Shown here: positions 44,306-52,822 of the stretch, piece by piece
Layout of the letters: each line of letters begins with the position of its first letter
Position numbering within the stretch: position 1 is the stretch's first letter
From: Gaiellasilicea sp963731615
GTDB lineage: Bacteria > Actinomycetota > Thermoleophilia > Gaiellales > Gaiellaceae
Direction: 5' to 3'
Assembly: GCA_963731615.1 (NCBI GenBank)
Contig: CAVSWD010000001.1
Span: 496,001 to 560,000 of the forward strand
DNA: 64,000 nt
Made by a program: the position numbers and the translations under genes
The notes under the pieces: generated by a model
Databases searched by the model: none
What the model was told of the DNA's origin: nothing
What the model saw: the letters and a program-made list of their open reading frames with translations, nothing else

Positions 44306-44583
44306 GTCGCGCGCACCTTCGCCAGCGTCGCCTTGGCCTGCCGGAGCACGTCGGCCTCGTCGTGCCCGAAGTCGTCCATGTACGAGTGGAGCGCGGCCTC
44401 GAGGACGCGCAGGTCCTCAGCATCGAGCCCGATCCCGCGAGGCTGGTTCAGCCGCTCGACGATGAAGTTCGCGTACCACGCCGGCCAGTCCGCGTCGGGG
44501 TGGCCGAGCTGGCGCTCGTATTCCCCGTGCGCTGCCTCGGCCTCGCGGAGCTCGGCCGCCAGCTCCTCTGCTGTGATTGCCAT
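44302..44583 (-). CDS. Small helical protein, downstream partner of acyl-CoA carboxylase
   Basis: Ninety-three residues: MAITAEELAAELREAEAAHG and LNQPRGIGLDAEDLRVLEAA; all helical, no Cys, no signal. The segment WPAWYANFIVERL is of a type seen in small actinobacterial proteins of unknown function. It lies 13 bases after the carboxylase gene on the same strand, so a role with that enzyme is possible. Confidence 0.65.
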   Translation of the reverse strand: MAITAEELAAELREAEAAHGEYERQLGHPDADWPAWYANFIVERLNQPRGIGLDAEDLRVLEAALHSYMDDFGHDEADVLRQAKATLAKVRAT

Positions 44584-44596
44584 TGCGCTTCCTCCT

Positions 44597-46153
44597 CTAC
44601 ATCCGGAAGATGCCGAACGTCGACTCCGGTATCGGTGCGTTCAGCGCCGCCGAGATCCCGAGCGCGAGCACACGCCGCGTGTCGCGCGGGTCGATGATCC
44701 CGTCGTCCCAGAGCCGTGCGGTCGAGTAGTACGGGTTCCCCTCGGCCTCATAGGTCGCCTTGATCTCGTCGGGATCGGCGTCGCCGACCATCGTCAGCAC
44801 GGTCGCGGCCTGCTCGCCGCCCATCACCGAGATGCGTGCGTTCGGCCACATCCAGAGCTGCCGCGGCCCGTAGGCGCGGCCGCACATCGCGTAGTTGCCG
44901 GCGCCGAACGAGCCGCCGGTGACGACGGTGAACTTCGGCACGTCGGCGCAGGCGACCGCGGTGACCAGCTTCGCGCCGTCGCGCGCGATCCCGCCCTCCT
45001 CGTACTCCTTGCCGACCATGAAGCCGGTGATGTTCTGGAGGAAGACGAGCGGGATCCTCCGCTTCGCCGCCAGCTCGATGAAGTGCGCGCCCTTCTGCGC
45101 CGACTCCGCGAAGAGGACGCCCTTATTGGCGAGGATCGCGACCGGATACCCCTCGATGCGGGCGAAGCCGCAGACGAGCGTCTCGCCGTAGAGCGCCTTG
45201 AACTCGGCGAAGCGCGAGCCGTCGACGATCCGCGCGATCACCTCGTGCGCGTCCAGCTCGTGCTTAAAGTCCTCCGGAACGAGCCCGTAGAGCTCGTCCG
45301 CGTCGAGCGCCGGCGGCTCGGGGGGCGCGACGTCCCACGGCAGCTCCTTGCGCCGGTGCAGGTTGCGCACGATCTGGCGCGCCAGCGCGAGCGCGTGCTC
45401 GTCCGAGGACGCGTAGTGGTCGGCGACACCGGAACGGCGCGTGTGCACGTCGGCGCCGCCCAGCTCCTCGGCGGTCACGTCCTGGCCGGTCGCAGCCTTC
45501 ACGAGCGGCGGGCCGCCGATGAAGATCGTGCCGGTGCCCTGGACGATCACCGTCTCGTCGCTCATCGCGGGCACGTAGGCGCCACCGGCGGTGCATGAGC
45601 CCATCACGACCGCGATCTGGGGAATTCCCTTCGCCGACATGCGCGCCTGGTTGTAGAAGATCCGGCCGAAGTGCTCGCGGTCGGGGAAGACCTCCGCCTG
45701 GAGCGGCAGGAAGGCGCCGCCGGAGTCGACGAGGTAGATGCACGGCAGGTTGTTCTGCTCGGCGACCTCCTGCGCCCGCAGGTGCTTCTTGACCGTGAGC
45801 GGGAAGTAGGAGCCGCCCTTCACGGTCGCGTCGTTCGCGACGACGACGCACTCCTGTCCCTCGACCACGCCGATGCCCGTCACGATCCCGGCCGACGGCG
45901 CGGCGCCGTCGTACAGCTCCCAGGCGGCGAGTGCGTTCAGCTCCAGAAACGCCGTGCCCGGGTCGACGAGCCGGTCGATCCGCTCGCGCGCGGTCAGCTT
46001 GCCGCGCGAGCGATGCCGCTCGACGGCCTTCTCGCCGCCGCCGCGGGAGACGAGCGCGGTCCGGTCGCCCAATTCCGCCACGAGCGCCTCCATCCGCTCC
46101 GCACGGAGGGCGAACGTCTCGTCACGCTCCAGCCGGCTCGTGAGCAAAGCCAC
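44597..46153 (-). CDS. Acyl-CoA carboxylase carboxyltransferase (beta) subunit
   Basis: Protein of 518 residues with two crotonase-like halves. N-half: RGKLTARERIDRLVDPGTAFLELN, VVANDATVKGGSYFPLTVKKHLRAQEVA, LVDSGGAFLPLQAEVFPDR; C-half: FLQNITGFMVGKEYEEGGIARDGAKL and GAGNYAMCGRAYGPRQLWMWPNARI. These match methylcrotonyl-CoA/geranyl-CoA type carboxylases rather than propionyl-CoA. No biotin carboxylase subunit is nearby. Start GTG 46153; TAGGCT (minus strand 46165-46160) six bases upstream gives a leaderless promoter. Confidence 0.9.
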   Translation of the reverse strand: MALLTSRLERDETFALRAERMEALVAELGDRTALVSRGGGEKAVERHRSRGKLTARERIDRLVDPGTAFLELNALAAWELYDGAAPSAGIVTGIGVVEGQECVVVANDATVKGGSYFPLTVKKHLRAQEVAEQNNLPCIYLVDSGGAFLPLQAEVFPDREHFGRIFYNQARMSAKGIPQIAVVMGSCTAGGAYVPAMSDETVIVQGTGTIFIGGPPLVKAATGQDVTAEELGGADVHTRRSGVADHYASSDEHALALARQIVRNLHRRKELPWDVAPPEPPALDADELYGLVPEDFKHELDAHEVIARIVDGSRFAEFKALYGETLVCGFARIEGYPVAILANKGVLFAESAQKGAHFIELAAKRRIPLVFLQNITGFMVGKEYEEGGIARDGAKLVTAVACADVPKFTVVTGGSFGAGNYAMCGRAYGPRQLWMWPNARISVMGGEQAATVLTMVGDADPDEIKATYEAEGNPYYSTARLWDDGIIDPRDTRRVLALGISAALNAPIPESTFGIFRM

Positions 46154-46200
46154 GACCTGAGCCTAAACGAACGGCCTGCTGGTGCCGATGAAAGGGCCTG

Positions 46201-47595
46201 ATGCGGCGCGACACCTTCACGTCTCTGCTCGTGGCCGGTGGCGTGGTCGCGATCCTGCCGCCGGCGCTGATTCACTTCGTCTCGCGCGACCAGGTGCAGT
46301 TCTCGAGCGAGACCCACTTCTGGAGCGTCGTACTCTCGTCGCTGCTGGCGACGGTCGCAGGGGTCGTGCTCTCGTGGGGCGGCGCCAGGCGCGGTGACGC
46401 ACGAGCGGTGCTCGTCGGCACGGCGTTCACCGTGATGGCGTCGCTCCTCTTCGTCCACGGCGTCGCCAGTCCCGGCTTCATCGTCGAGATGAACGGCGTC
46501 GTTTCCCTCACCGGCGCCGCGACGCTGCCGGTCGGCGGCATCATCCTTGCGCTCTCGGCCTTGCCGGCCGCGCGCTCTCCCCGCGCCGTGCGGCCGCTGC
46601 TGCTGCTGCAAGGCGCGCTGATGGCAGGGGTGATTGCGCTCGGCCTGCTGGCGTTCTGGGTGCCGAGCCTCGTTCCGTCGGTGCCCGAGCCGGCCGGTCC
46701 CGTGGCGCTCGTCACGCTGCTGCTCGGGCTCGCGTTCTACGGGCTGCTTGCCCTGCGGGCGCTCCACACGGCGCTGCTGACGCGGCGTACCGCCGACCTG
46801 GCTGTCTTCGTCGGCGTCATCTGGCTCGCCGGCGCGCTCGTTCCCGCGCTGACGCAGTCCTACCTGGATCTCGCCTGGTGGCTCGGCCACGGGCTCGAGG
46901 TCGCGGGCGTCCTGCTCGTGGGCGCTCCCGTTGCCATCGACCTCTTCCGCTCGTCACCGTCGAGGCCGCTCGCAGGCGATCTGCGCGGCGCCGAGCTCGT
47001 CTCGGCCGAGGAGACGTTCCTCGGCTCGCAGGTGGGCGGCCTCGTGCGCCTGCTCGCCGAGAAGGACGCCTACACCGAAGGCCACACTCGCCGCGTCGCC
47101 CTGCTTGCGGTCGCAGTCGGCGAGGAGCTCGGGCTAGCGCCTGCGCGCCTGCGCGAGCTCGCGACCGGTGGCCTGCTGCACGACATCGGCAAGCTTTCGG
47201 TTCCCGACGAGGTGCTGAAGAAGCCGGCGGCGCTCGACGACTCGGAGTACGCGCTCGTCCAGAAGCACACCGTTTGGGGCGACTCGCTGCTCCGGCGGCT
47301 CGGCTTCTCAACGCGCGTGCGGCTCCTCGTCCGCGACCACCACGAGCGGCTCGACGGCAGCGGCTATCCGAACGGCGCTTCTGCCCTTTCGCTGGAGACA
47401 CGGGTGCTGTCGGTCTGCGACGTCTACGACGCCCTCTGCTCCGAGCGGGTCTACCGGCCGGCGTGGACGCACGAGCGGGCGCTCGGCCTGCTCCACGAGG
47501 AGGCCGGCAGCGCCTTCGATGCGCGCTGCGTCGAGGCGCTCGAGCGCGTGCTCGCCCGCGAGGGCCGCGTCAGTCCGGTCGCCGTAGCGGTCTAG
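46201..47595 (+). CDS. Membrane-anchored HD-GYP domain protein (c-di-GMP phosphodiesterase)
   Basis: Protein of 464 residues. Residues 1-250 hold about seven or eight transmembrane helices, a probable MASE-type sensor. The C-terminal HD-GYP domain has TEGHTRRVALLAVAVG, HDIGKLSVPDEVLKKPA, HHERLDGSGYPNG (the GYP signature) and SVCDVYDALCSERVYR, all metal and catalytic positions. It should hydrolyse cyclic di-GMP in response to a membrane signal. Transcribed divergently from the carboxylase (47-bp gap). Confidence 0.9.
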   Translation: MRRDTFTSLLVAGGVVAILPPALIHFVSRDQVQFSSETHFWSVVLSSLLATVAGVVLSWGGARRGDARAVLVGTAFTVMASLLFVHGVASPGFIVEMNGVVSLTGAATLPVGGIILALSALPAARSPRAVRPLLLLQGALMAGVIALGLLAFWVPSLVPSVPEPAGPVALVTLLLGLAFYGLLALRALHTALLTRRTADLAVFVGVIWLAGALVPALTQSYLDLAWWLGHGLEVAGVLLVGAPVAIDLFRSSPSRPLAGDLRGAELVSAEETFLGSQVGGLVRLLAEKDAYTEGHTRRVALLAVAVGEELGLAPARLRELATGGLLHDIGKLSVPDEVLKKPAALDDSEYALVQKHTVWGDSLLRRLGFSTRVRLLVRDHHERLDGSGYPNGASALSLETRVLSVCDVYDALCSERVYRPAWTHERALGLLHEEAGSAFDARCVEALERVLAREGRVSPVAVAV

Positions 47596-47611
47596 CCGTG
47601 GCGGTCTAGCC
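47584..47611. repeat. 14-bp tandem repeat containing two CTAG stop sites
   Basis: GTAGCGGTCTAGCC (47584-47597) is followed by GTGGCGGTCTAGCC (47598-47611) and the start of a third unit (GTGGCGA). TAG in copy 1 ends the HD-GYP gene on the plus strand; the CTAG in copy 2 gives TAG to the minus-strand cold-shock gene. Confidence 0.8.
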
Positions 47612-47854
47612 GTGGCGACGCCGGCGAGCGCGTCCGCCGGCGAGCTCTTCCACCAGCGACACCTCGAGAGCGACATGCTCGTGCTCACCGGTGCCTTCGA
47701 CTCGGATGAAGTCCACCTTCAGGCCGGCGCAACGGCCTTCCGGCGCCTCGCCCGGCAGGAAGCCGTTCCTGTCGACGTAGAGCCGTTCGCCCTCCTCGGT
47801 GCGGATGAAGCCGCTGCCCCTCTCCTCGTTGAAGAAGAGCATCTCGCCGCGCAT
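47606..47854 (-). CDS. Cold-shock-domain-like protein
   Basis: Eighty-two residues. MLFFNEERGSGFIRTEEGERLYVDR matches a cold-shock OB fold (GFGFI-type RNP1 as GSGFI, and YVDRNGFLPGE in place of the usual FVHFS). RNP2 residues are changed, so nucleic-acid binding is weaker or altered. The basic tail GGRARRRRHG may help. It lies two bases after infA on the same strand, pairing two OB-fold RNA-binding proteins. Confidence 0.7.
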   Translation of the reverse strand: MRGEMLFFNEERGSGFIRTEEGERLYVDRNGFLPGEAPEGRCAGLKVDFIRVEGTGEHEHVALEVSLVEELAGGRARRRRHG

Positions 47855-47856
47855 TC

Positions 47857-48078
47857 TCAGCGTTCCCGGTAGACGATGCGACCGCGGGTGAGGTCGTACG
47901 GGGAAAGCTCGATCTTGACCCGGTCACCCGGATTCATCCGGATCCGGTAGCGCCGCATCTTGCCCGAGGTGTAGCCGAGCGCCTCGTGGCCGTTGTCGAG
48001 GGCGACGCGGAACATGCCGCCGCCGAACGCTTCCATGATGTCGCCCTCGTACTCGATCTTCTCTTCTTTGACTCCCAT
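47857..48078 (-). CDS. infA: Translation initiation factor IF-1
   Basis: Seventy-three residues: KIEYEGDIMEAFGGGMFRVALDNGHEALGYTSGKMRRYRI (cited in part), MNPGDRVKIELSPYDLTRGRI. All IF-1 family hallmarks are present. IF-1 occupies the ribosomal A site during initiation. It is usually in the ribosomal-protein operon; here it stands apart, next to a cold-shock-like gene. Ribosome-binding site GGAGGGAGTG precedes the ATG. A dyad lies at 48141. Confidence 0.9.
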   Translation of the reverse strand: MGVKEEKIEYEGDIMEAFGGGMFRVALDNGHEALGYTSGKMRRYRIRMNPGDRVKIELSPYDLTRGRIVYRER

Positions 48079-48140
48079 GCGCACTCCCTCCGTAGCTACC
48101 GGCCGCGCGGCATTTGGGGGCCGGGAGCGGCGCCCGGAAA

Positions 48141-48156
48141 TGTCCCGCTGAGGACA
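48141..48156. promoter_or_regulatory. Dyad TGTCC-n6-GGACA upstream of infA
   Basis: TGTCC (48141-48145) and GGACA (48152-48156) form a 5-bp dyad with a six-base spacer, followed by an A-run on the plus strand. It is about 63 bases upstream of the infA start. It could be an operator or simply a small hairpin. Confidence 0.3.
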
Positions 48157-48349
48157 CAAAAAACTGACGCCAGGCCAACACATCGTAGCGCGAATGGTGC
48201 TTTTTGGAGAGCAGTGATGCGCGTTGCAATCGCGAATGGCCGTTCCGCGAGTGAGCGGCGGTGCCTGGCGGCGTGGACGATGCGCGTCTTTGCAGCGACG
48301 GAGCCGCGGCTCGGGAAGAATTCGGCCGCCTGCACCGTCCTCTTCAGTA

Positions 48350-50317
48350 ATGGCACGCGAGAAGAGCACACGAGGTCTACTGCGGACGCTTCTGGTCGTT
48401 GCGGGATGCGCCAGCCTGGTCGGCGCCGCTCCGGCCGACGCCCAGGAGCCCGCGCCGGCGCCCCCGCCGCACCTGGCGGAGCCACCGACGGCGCGCTTCG
48501 ATTGGAGCGTCCCGGAACGCTACGCACTGGGCTGGAACGCCTGGAACGAGCAAAGCGAGCACTACCGCACCTCGTACGTTCGCCCGGCGCGCTGGTCGGT
48601 GAGCGTCGATGCGTGCTCGTCCTCAGGCGGCAGTCTGACGATCACCGACTACGACGTCACGATCGCCGGGGTCGGGTTTGATTTTCGCACCCGGTCGCAC
48701 GACACCGGTTGCCGGCGAGTGTTCGACAATCTGCCGCGGCTTGGCAAGTACGACGTCACGACCGTCGTCCGAACTTCCGGCGGTGCGAGCAGCCCCCGGA
48801 CGCTGCGGATCGAGCTCCGCGACCACCTCATCGTCTCCCTGGGAGACTCGATGGCATCGGGCGAGGGCGTCCCGGACGAATCCGGCGTCTACACATCCGG
48901 ATCGACGTTGACGCAGACGCTCGGGACGCTCTCCCGCATCTTCAACGGCGACGTCCGCCTCCACACGGAGGTAGCTGCCGAGTGGAAGAACAGGCGATGT
49001 CATCGCTCTGCGCGCTCGGGTCATGCATTGGCGGCATGGGCCCTCGAGCGACGCGATCCGAAGTCCTCCGTCACCTACATCAGCCTCGCCTGTTCCGGCG
49101 CAGAGATCGCGCATGTGATCGATACGGAATACGCCGGAATCCAGCCCCTGCCCAACTCCGGCAAGGTGCCGCCCCAGCTCGACGCGCTCCGCGGGCTCGT
49201 CGGAGCAGGACAAACGAGTCGAGGCCGCACCGTCGATGCCGTTCTTTTGTCGATCGGCGTCAACGACCTCGGATTCTCGGACATCGTCCAGAGCTGCGCG
49301 ACGAACTTCAACACCGTTCACGGCGACGGCGATCCCTACTGCGTCTACGACAGCGACGCGAGCGCCAAGCTCACGCCTGGAGGCTCGATCGACCAGTCCT
49401 ATGCGCGCCTCGGCTCGGCCCTTCGCGACCGGCTCGACGTGGCCGAGGTCTACATCACCGACTATCCGGGGGCACCGTTCGGCCAGAGCCGCGGCGGCTG
49501 CGGCCTCCTGGGCATTCCGGAGTTCGGCATCGCCTCGCGCGAAGCAACGGCCATGGCCCAGGTCGGGCTCCAGCTGTACTGGGCCACGGGTCGCGCCGCC
49601 TCCGCATCCGGTTGGAACTGGGTTCCGGGCATGAGCAAGGCCTTCACGGGCCACGACTACTGCGCCGCGACGCCGTACCTGGTCTCGCTCGAGTCGTCGC
49701 TGCTTCGGCAGGGCACGATCTTCGGCGCCGTCCATCCGACCAGAACGGGCCACGCCACGTTCGCGAACCTCTTGCTCGACTCGGTCGTCTTCCGGCCCGC
49801 GCTCCCGCACTGGCGGGCGAAGCTCGTCGTCCGGAGTGTTCGCGTGGACTCGGGCGTGTGGACGGCTCGCAGCCGCGAGGCTCAGGAGCCCGACCCCGGC
49901 GACACCGGCGAGCCGGTCCCACCGCCGCCGCCGAGCGACCGCTTCTCGTTCGGCTTCTCGGTGAGAACGATCCCCAACTGGCCGGGCGCGACAACTCACT
50001 CGTTCACGGTTCAGAAGACAGATACCGGCAGGTGGATCTCCGTGCCGTCCGAGCTGGGCACCTTTGAACTCGACGTCTACGACGCGCCAAGGCCGCCGCG
50101 GCATGCGACCGCTGTCGACTTCCTCACCTACGGGCCGGGCGGCACGCTGCCGGGCTACTACACCCAGGCGCAGAGATTCGGGCTCGGCTGTCACGAGCAG
50201 GCACACCCAGCAGCGGGCTGGGCGATCCGATACCGGATCGAGGTGAGGCTCGTGGGTGGTGGCCCGACCGCGCCCGGCGGTCAGCTGCCGCCGTGTGTGC
50301 AGTACACGAAAACCTAG
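48350..50317 (+). CDS. Secreted SGNH/GDSL hydrolase with C-terminal beta-domain
   Basis: About 655 residues from ATG 48350. Signal peptide GLLRTLLVVAGCASLVGAA, then an Ig-like N-terminal part (residues 50-160). The hydrolase has block I IVSLGDSMASGEG (Ser nucleophile), an Asn-containing ICSGAE-type block, block III LLSIGVNDLGFSD (Gly/Asn oxyanion) and block V AVHPTRTGHATFANLL (catalytic Asp/His). A Pro-rich linker (EPVPPPPPSDR) and a lectin-like end with two Cys follow. Acts outside the cell on an esterified lipid or glycan. The 270 bp upstream to infA contains no gene. Confidence 0.85.
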   Translation: MAREKSTRGLLRTLLVVAGCASLVGAAPADAQEPAPAPPPHLAEPPTARFDWSVPERYALGWNAWNEQSEHYRTSYVRPARWSVSVDACSSSGGSLTITDYDVTIAGVGFDFRTRSHDTGCRRVFDNLPRLGKYDVTTVVRTSGGASSPRTLRIELRDHLIVSLGDSMASGEGVPDESGVYTSGSTLTQTLGTLSRIFNGDVRLHTEVAAEWKNRRCHRSARSGHALAAWALERRDPKSSVTYISLACSGAEIAHVIDTEYAGIQPLPNSGKVPPQLDALRGLVGAGQTSRGRTVDAVLLSIGVNDLGFSDIVQSCATNFNTVHGDGDPYCVYDSDASAKLTPGGSIDQSYARLGSALRDRLDVAEVYITDYPGAPFGQSRGGCGLLGIPEFGIASREATAMAQVGLQLYWATGRAASASGWNWVPGMSKAFTGHDYCAATPYLVSLESSLLRQGTIFGAVHPTRTGHATFANLLLDSVVFRPALPHWRAKLVVRSVRVDSGVWTARSREAQEPDPGDTGEPVPPPPPSDRFSFGFSVRTIPNWPGATTHSFTVQKTDTGRWISVPSELGTFELDVYDAPRPPRHATAVDFLTYGPGGTLPGYYTQAQRFGLGCHEQAHPAAGWAIRYRIEVRLVGGGPTAPGGQLPPCVQYTKT

Positions 50318-50396
50318 GCTGCTGCGGCCCCGAAGGCCAGCACCGCCTACTGGCCCGTCCAGATGGTGGCAGCACGGTCCACGAGAGAGACCGGGA

Positions 50397-50457
50397 GCGA
50401 AGCGACCCTTCAGGGGTCTTCGCGTGATCGGAATCTGCTCCCGCAGATTCCGATCAC
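50397..50457. terminator. Stacked hairpins; second has a perfect 15-bp stem
   Basis: GCGAA and GACCC (50397-50408) pair with GGGTC and TTCGC (50414-50423). Then GTGATCGGAATCTGC (50424-50438) pairs perfectly with GCAGATTCCGATCAC (50443-50457), loop TCCC. They lie between the SGNH gene and the convergent tRNA-Trp and probably terminate both. Confidence 0.8.
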
Positions 50458-50466
50458 TGCAGGAAA

Positions 50467-50539
<73 letters not shown>

Positions 50540-50572
50540 ACGGTTCGGGGCGGATTGTAGCCTTGCCCGGGA

Positions 50573-50752
50573 ATGGTCTCCCAGCGGCACGCGCTCGGCT
50601 TCCTCTTCCTCGTGCTCGCGCTGAGCTTCGCGCTGATCGCCGTCTCGGCGGGCCGGGCGGGGCAGTGGGTGATCGCGGCCGCGGCGGCGGCGCTGGGCGG
50701 CTGGCTGGCGACGATGTCGGTGCGTGCGCTGCGCAGGCGCCGATCGCGATAA
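50573..50752 (+). CDS. Small integral membrane protein, 59 residues
   Basis: ATG 50573 to TAA 50750 encodes two transmembrane helices: ALGFLFLVLALSFALIAVSA and VIAAAAAALGGWLATMSVRA, with a basic tail RRRRSR. It lies 34 bases after the tRNA-Trp gene (opposite strand) and ends seven bases before the XdhC start, whose -10 GATAAT overlaps its stop. No family is recognised. It is below common size cut-offs but has clean membrane topology and gene-like coding bias. Confidence 0.6.
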   Translation: MVSQRHALGFLFLVLALSFALIAVSAGRAGQWVIAAAAAALGGWLATMSVRALRRRRSR

Positions 50753-50759
50753 TGCCTGC

Positions 50760-51071
50760 GTGAAGGAGATCGTCCCGGAACTCGAGGCGTGGAAGCGTGA
50801 CGGCGAGCGTGTCGTCGTCGCCACCGTGGTCGCCACGCGCCTCTCGGCGCCGAGACCGATCGGCGCCAGCCTCGGGATCTCCGAGTCGGGCAAGATCTGC
50901 GGCTCCGTCTCGGGCGGCTGCGTCGAGAGCGACGTCTTCGAAAACGCCCAGGAGGTCTTCCGGACCGGTGAGCCGAAGCTCCTGAGCTACGGCATCTCCG
51001 ACGACGAGGCCTGGAGCGTCGGCCTGCCGTGCGGCGGCGAGATCGACGTCTTCGTCGAACGCTTCGAGTGA
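50760..51071 (+). CDS. XdhC/CoxI family protein, N-terminal domain
   Basis: About 103 residues from GTG 50760 (GATAAT at 50748-50753, six bases upstream, leaderless). XdhC N-terminal motif VVVATVVATRLSAPRPIGASLGIS, GKICGSVSGGCVESDVF, GLPCGGEIDVFVE. XdhC proteins bind molybdenum cofactor and insert the sulfurated form into xanthine dehydrogenase/CO dehydrogenase-type enzymes. Overlaps the second XdhC gene by GTGA. Confidence 0.85.
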   Translation: MKEIVPELEAWKRDGERVVVATVVATRLSAPRPIGASLGISESGKICGSVSGGCVESDVFENAQEVFRTGEPKLLSYGISDDEAWSVGLPCGGEIDVFVERFE

Positions 51072-51817
51072 GCCTGTTCGAGCGGCTGGCGGCGCTGGCG
51101 ACCTCCGGCGGGCGCGGGGTGCACTTCACCGTCGTCGAGGGGGACGGGGCCGGCACGAACGTGCTCGTCCTCGAAGGCGGCGAGACCTTCGGATCCGGGC
51201 CGGCCGAGGCGATCCGGCAGGCGGGCGAGCTGATCCACGAGGGACGCAACCGGCTGCTCACGCTCCCCGACGGGAGCAAGGTCTTCGCGGAGGTCTACGG
51301 GCCGCCGCCACGGCTGCTCGTCTACGGCGCCGTCGACACCGCCGAGGCGTTGTGCGTCGGCGCGAAGCTCCTCGGCTGGACGGCGATCGTCGCCGACGCC
51401 CGTGCAGCGTTCGCGACGCGCGAGCGGATCCCCTCGGCCGACGAGCTGATCGTCGGCTGGCCCGACGAGGTCTTCGCCCAGGTGCAGCCGGATCATCAGA
51501 CAGCGGTGGTCGTGCTCACCCACGACGACAAGTTCGACGTGCCGGCGCTCGTCGCCGCGCTCGCGAGCACGGCCTTCTATGTCGGCGCGCTCGGCTCGCG
51601 GCGCAACCAGGAGCGTCGGCGCGAGCGGCTGCTGGAGGCCGGCGTGGCCGAGGCCGACTTCGACCGGATCATGGGGCCCTCCGGGCTCGACATCGGCGCC
51701 GAGACGCAGGCGGCGACCGCGCTCTCGATCCTGGCCGAGATCCACGCAGTCCGAACCGGGCGCGAAGGCGGCTTTCTCAAGCACGCCAAGCAGCGCATCC
51801 ACGTCGAGGCGGACTGA
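51068..51817 (+). CDS. XdhC/CoxI family protein, Rossmann domain
   Basis: Protein of 249 residues from GTG 51068. The C-terminal XdhC Rossmann domain: RLLVYGAVDTAEALCVGAKLLG, VVVLTHDDKFDVPALVAALA, FYVGALGSRRNQERRRERL, GLDIGAETQAATALSILAEI. With the preceding gene it makes a split XdhC. The usual GGGH nucleotide motif is changed to YGAVDTAE. No molybdenum hydroxylase structural genes are in the window. A promoter for SMP-30 follows within 10-35 bases. Confidence 0.85.
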   Translation: MSLFERLAALATSGGRGVHFTVVEGDGAGTNVLVLEGGETFGSGPAEAIRQAGELIHEGRNRLLTLPDGSKVFAEVYGPPPRLLVYGAVDTAEALCVGAKLLGWTAIVADARAAFATRERIPSADELIVGWPDEVFAQVQPDHQTAVVVLTHDDKFDVPALVAALASTAFYVGALGSRRNQERRRERLLEAGVAEADFDRIMGPSGLDIGAETQAATALSILAEIHAVRTGREGGFLKHAKQRIHVEAD

Positions 51818-51825
51818 CCGCGCTC

Positions 51826-51849
51826 GATCATCGATTGTCGTATTAGAGT
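51826..51849 (+). promoter_or_regulatory. Promoter with shared operator motif, SMP-30 gene
   Basis: GATCATCGATTGTCG (51826-51840) is directly followed by -10 TAGAGT (51844-51849). The 15-mer recurs with one change at 60020 before the Liv operon, and its core TCGATTATCG at 53839. The site sits where a -35/-10 spacer would be. A GGAGG ribosome-binding site precedes GTG 51881. Confidence 0.55.
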
Positions 51850-51880
51850 CACCGCGACATCTCCGACGAAAGGAGGCGCG

Positions 51881-52822
51881 GTGACGAGCACCGAAACCGG
51901 CCTCGGCATCGAGGCAGTCTCGCCCGCGATCTACGAGCTGGTCGAGGAGGGGTCCGCGGTCGAGCGGGTCGCCACCGGCTTCACGTTCACCGAGGGCCCG
52001 ATCTGGCATCCGGACGGGTATCTCCTCTTTTCCGACATGCCCGGCGACGTCCGGCGCAAGTACACGCCGGGCAGGGGCGCCGAGGAGGTGATGCGCCCGG
52101 CCTTCAAGTGCAACGGGATGACGCTGGACGCGAATCTCGACCTGATCGTCTGCGAGCACGTCACGAGCGGGCTCTGGCGTGAGCGCCGCGACGGCTCCCG
52201 CGAGCTGCTCGCCTACCACTACGAGGGCAAGTATCTGAACAGCCCCAACGACGTCTGCGTCCGCTCGGACGGGTCGATCTACTTCTCCGACCCATGGTAC
52301 GGGCGCATGCCCGGCTTCGGGATCGAGCGTGCGCGGGAGCTGGGCTGGCAGGGGGTCTTCAGGATTCCGCCAGGCGGCGGCCCGGACGACGTCGAGCTCC
52401 TCGTCGACAAGGACGAGTTCGAGATGCCGAACGGCGTCTGCTTCTCGCCCGACGAGTCGCTCGTCTACATCAACGACACGCCGCGGGCCCACATCAAGGT
52501 CTTCGACGTCGCCGCCGACGGATCGATCTCGAACGGCCGCCTGTTCTTCGAGGGCGTCGGCAGCGGCGTGATCGAGGAAGGGATTCCCGACGGGATGAAG
52601 TGCGACGAGCAGGGCAACATCTGGGTCACCGGGCCGCGCGGGGTCTGGATCGTCTCCGCCGCGGGCGAGCACCTCGGCGTGATCAAGGTGCCCGAGAACA
52701 CGGGCAACATGACCTGGGGCGGCGACGATTGGCGCACGGTCTTCATCCCGAGCTCGACCTCGCTCTACACCATCCAGGCCAAGGTCGGCCCACGCCGCGA
52801 GCCATACATGGAGGGACGATGA
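51881..52822 (+). CDS. SMP-30/gluconolactonase family protein
   Basis: Protein of 313 residues with a six-bladed propeller. Metal-site segments: Glu in FTFTEGPIWHPDG, Asn in SPNDVCVRSDGSIYFSD, Asp in GIPDGMKCDEQGNIWV. It should hydrolyse a sugar or hydroxy-acid lactone, or a related strained ester. Start GTG 51881 has AAAGGAGGCGCG directly upstream. Overlaps the hydrolase gene by ATGA. Confidence 0.85.
   Translation: MTSTETGLGIEAVSPAIYELVEEGSAVERVATGFTFTEGPIWHPDGYLLFSDMPGDVRRKYTPGRGAEEVMRPAFKCNGMTLDANLDLIVCEHVTSGLWRERRDGSRELLAYHYEGKYLNSPNDVCVRSDGSIYFSDPWYGRMPGFGIERARELGWQGVFRIPPGGGPDDVELLVDKDEFEMPNGVCFSPDESLVYINDTPRAHIKVFDVAADGSISNGRLFFEGVGSGVIEEGIPDGMKCDEQGNIWVTGPRGVWIVSAAGEHLGVIKVPENTGNMTWGGDDWRTVFIPSSTSLYTIQAKVGPRREPYMEGR

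Noticed and set aside
48141..48163. TGTCC/GGACA stem followed by A-run as an intrinsic terminator
   Set aside because: The run is A on the plus strand and T lies before, not after, the stem on the minus strand, so it cannot act as a terminator in either direction.
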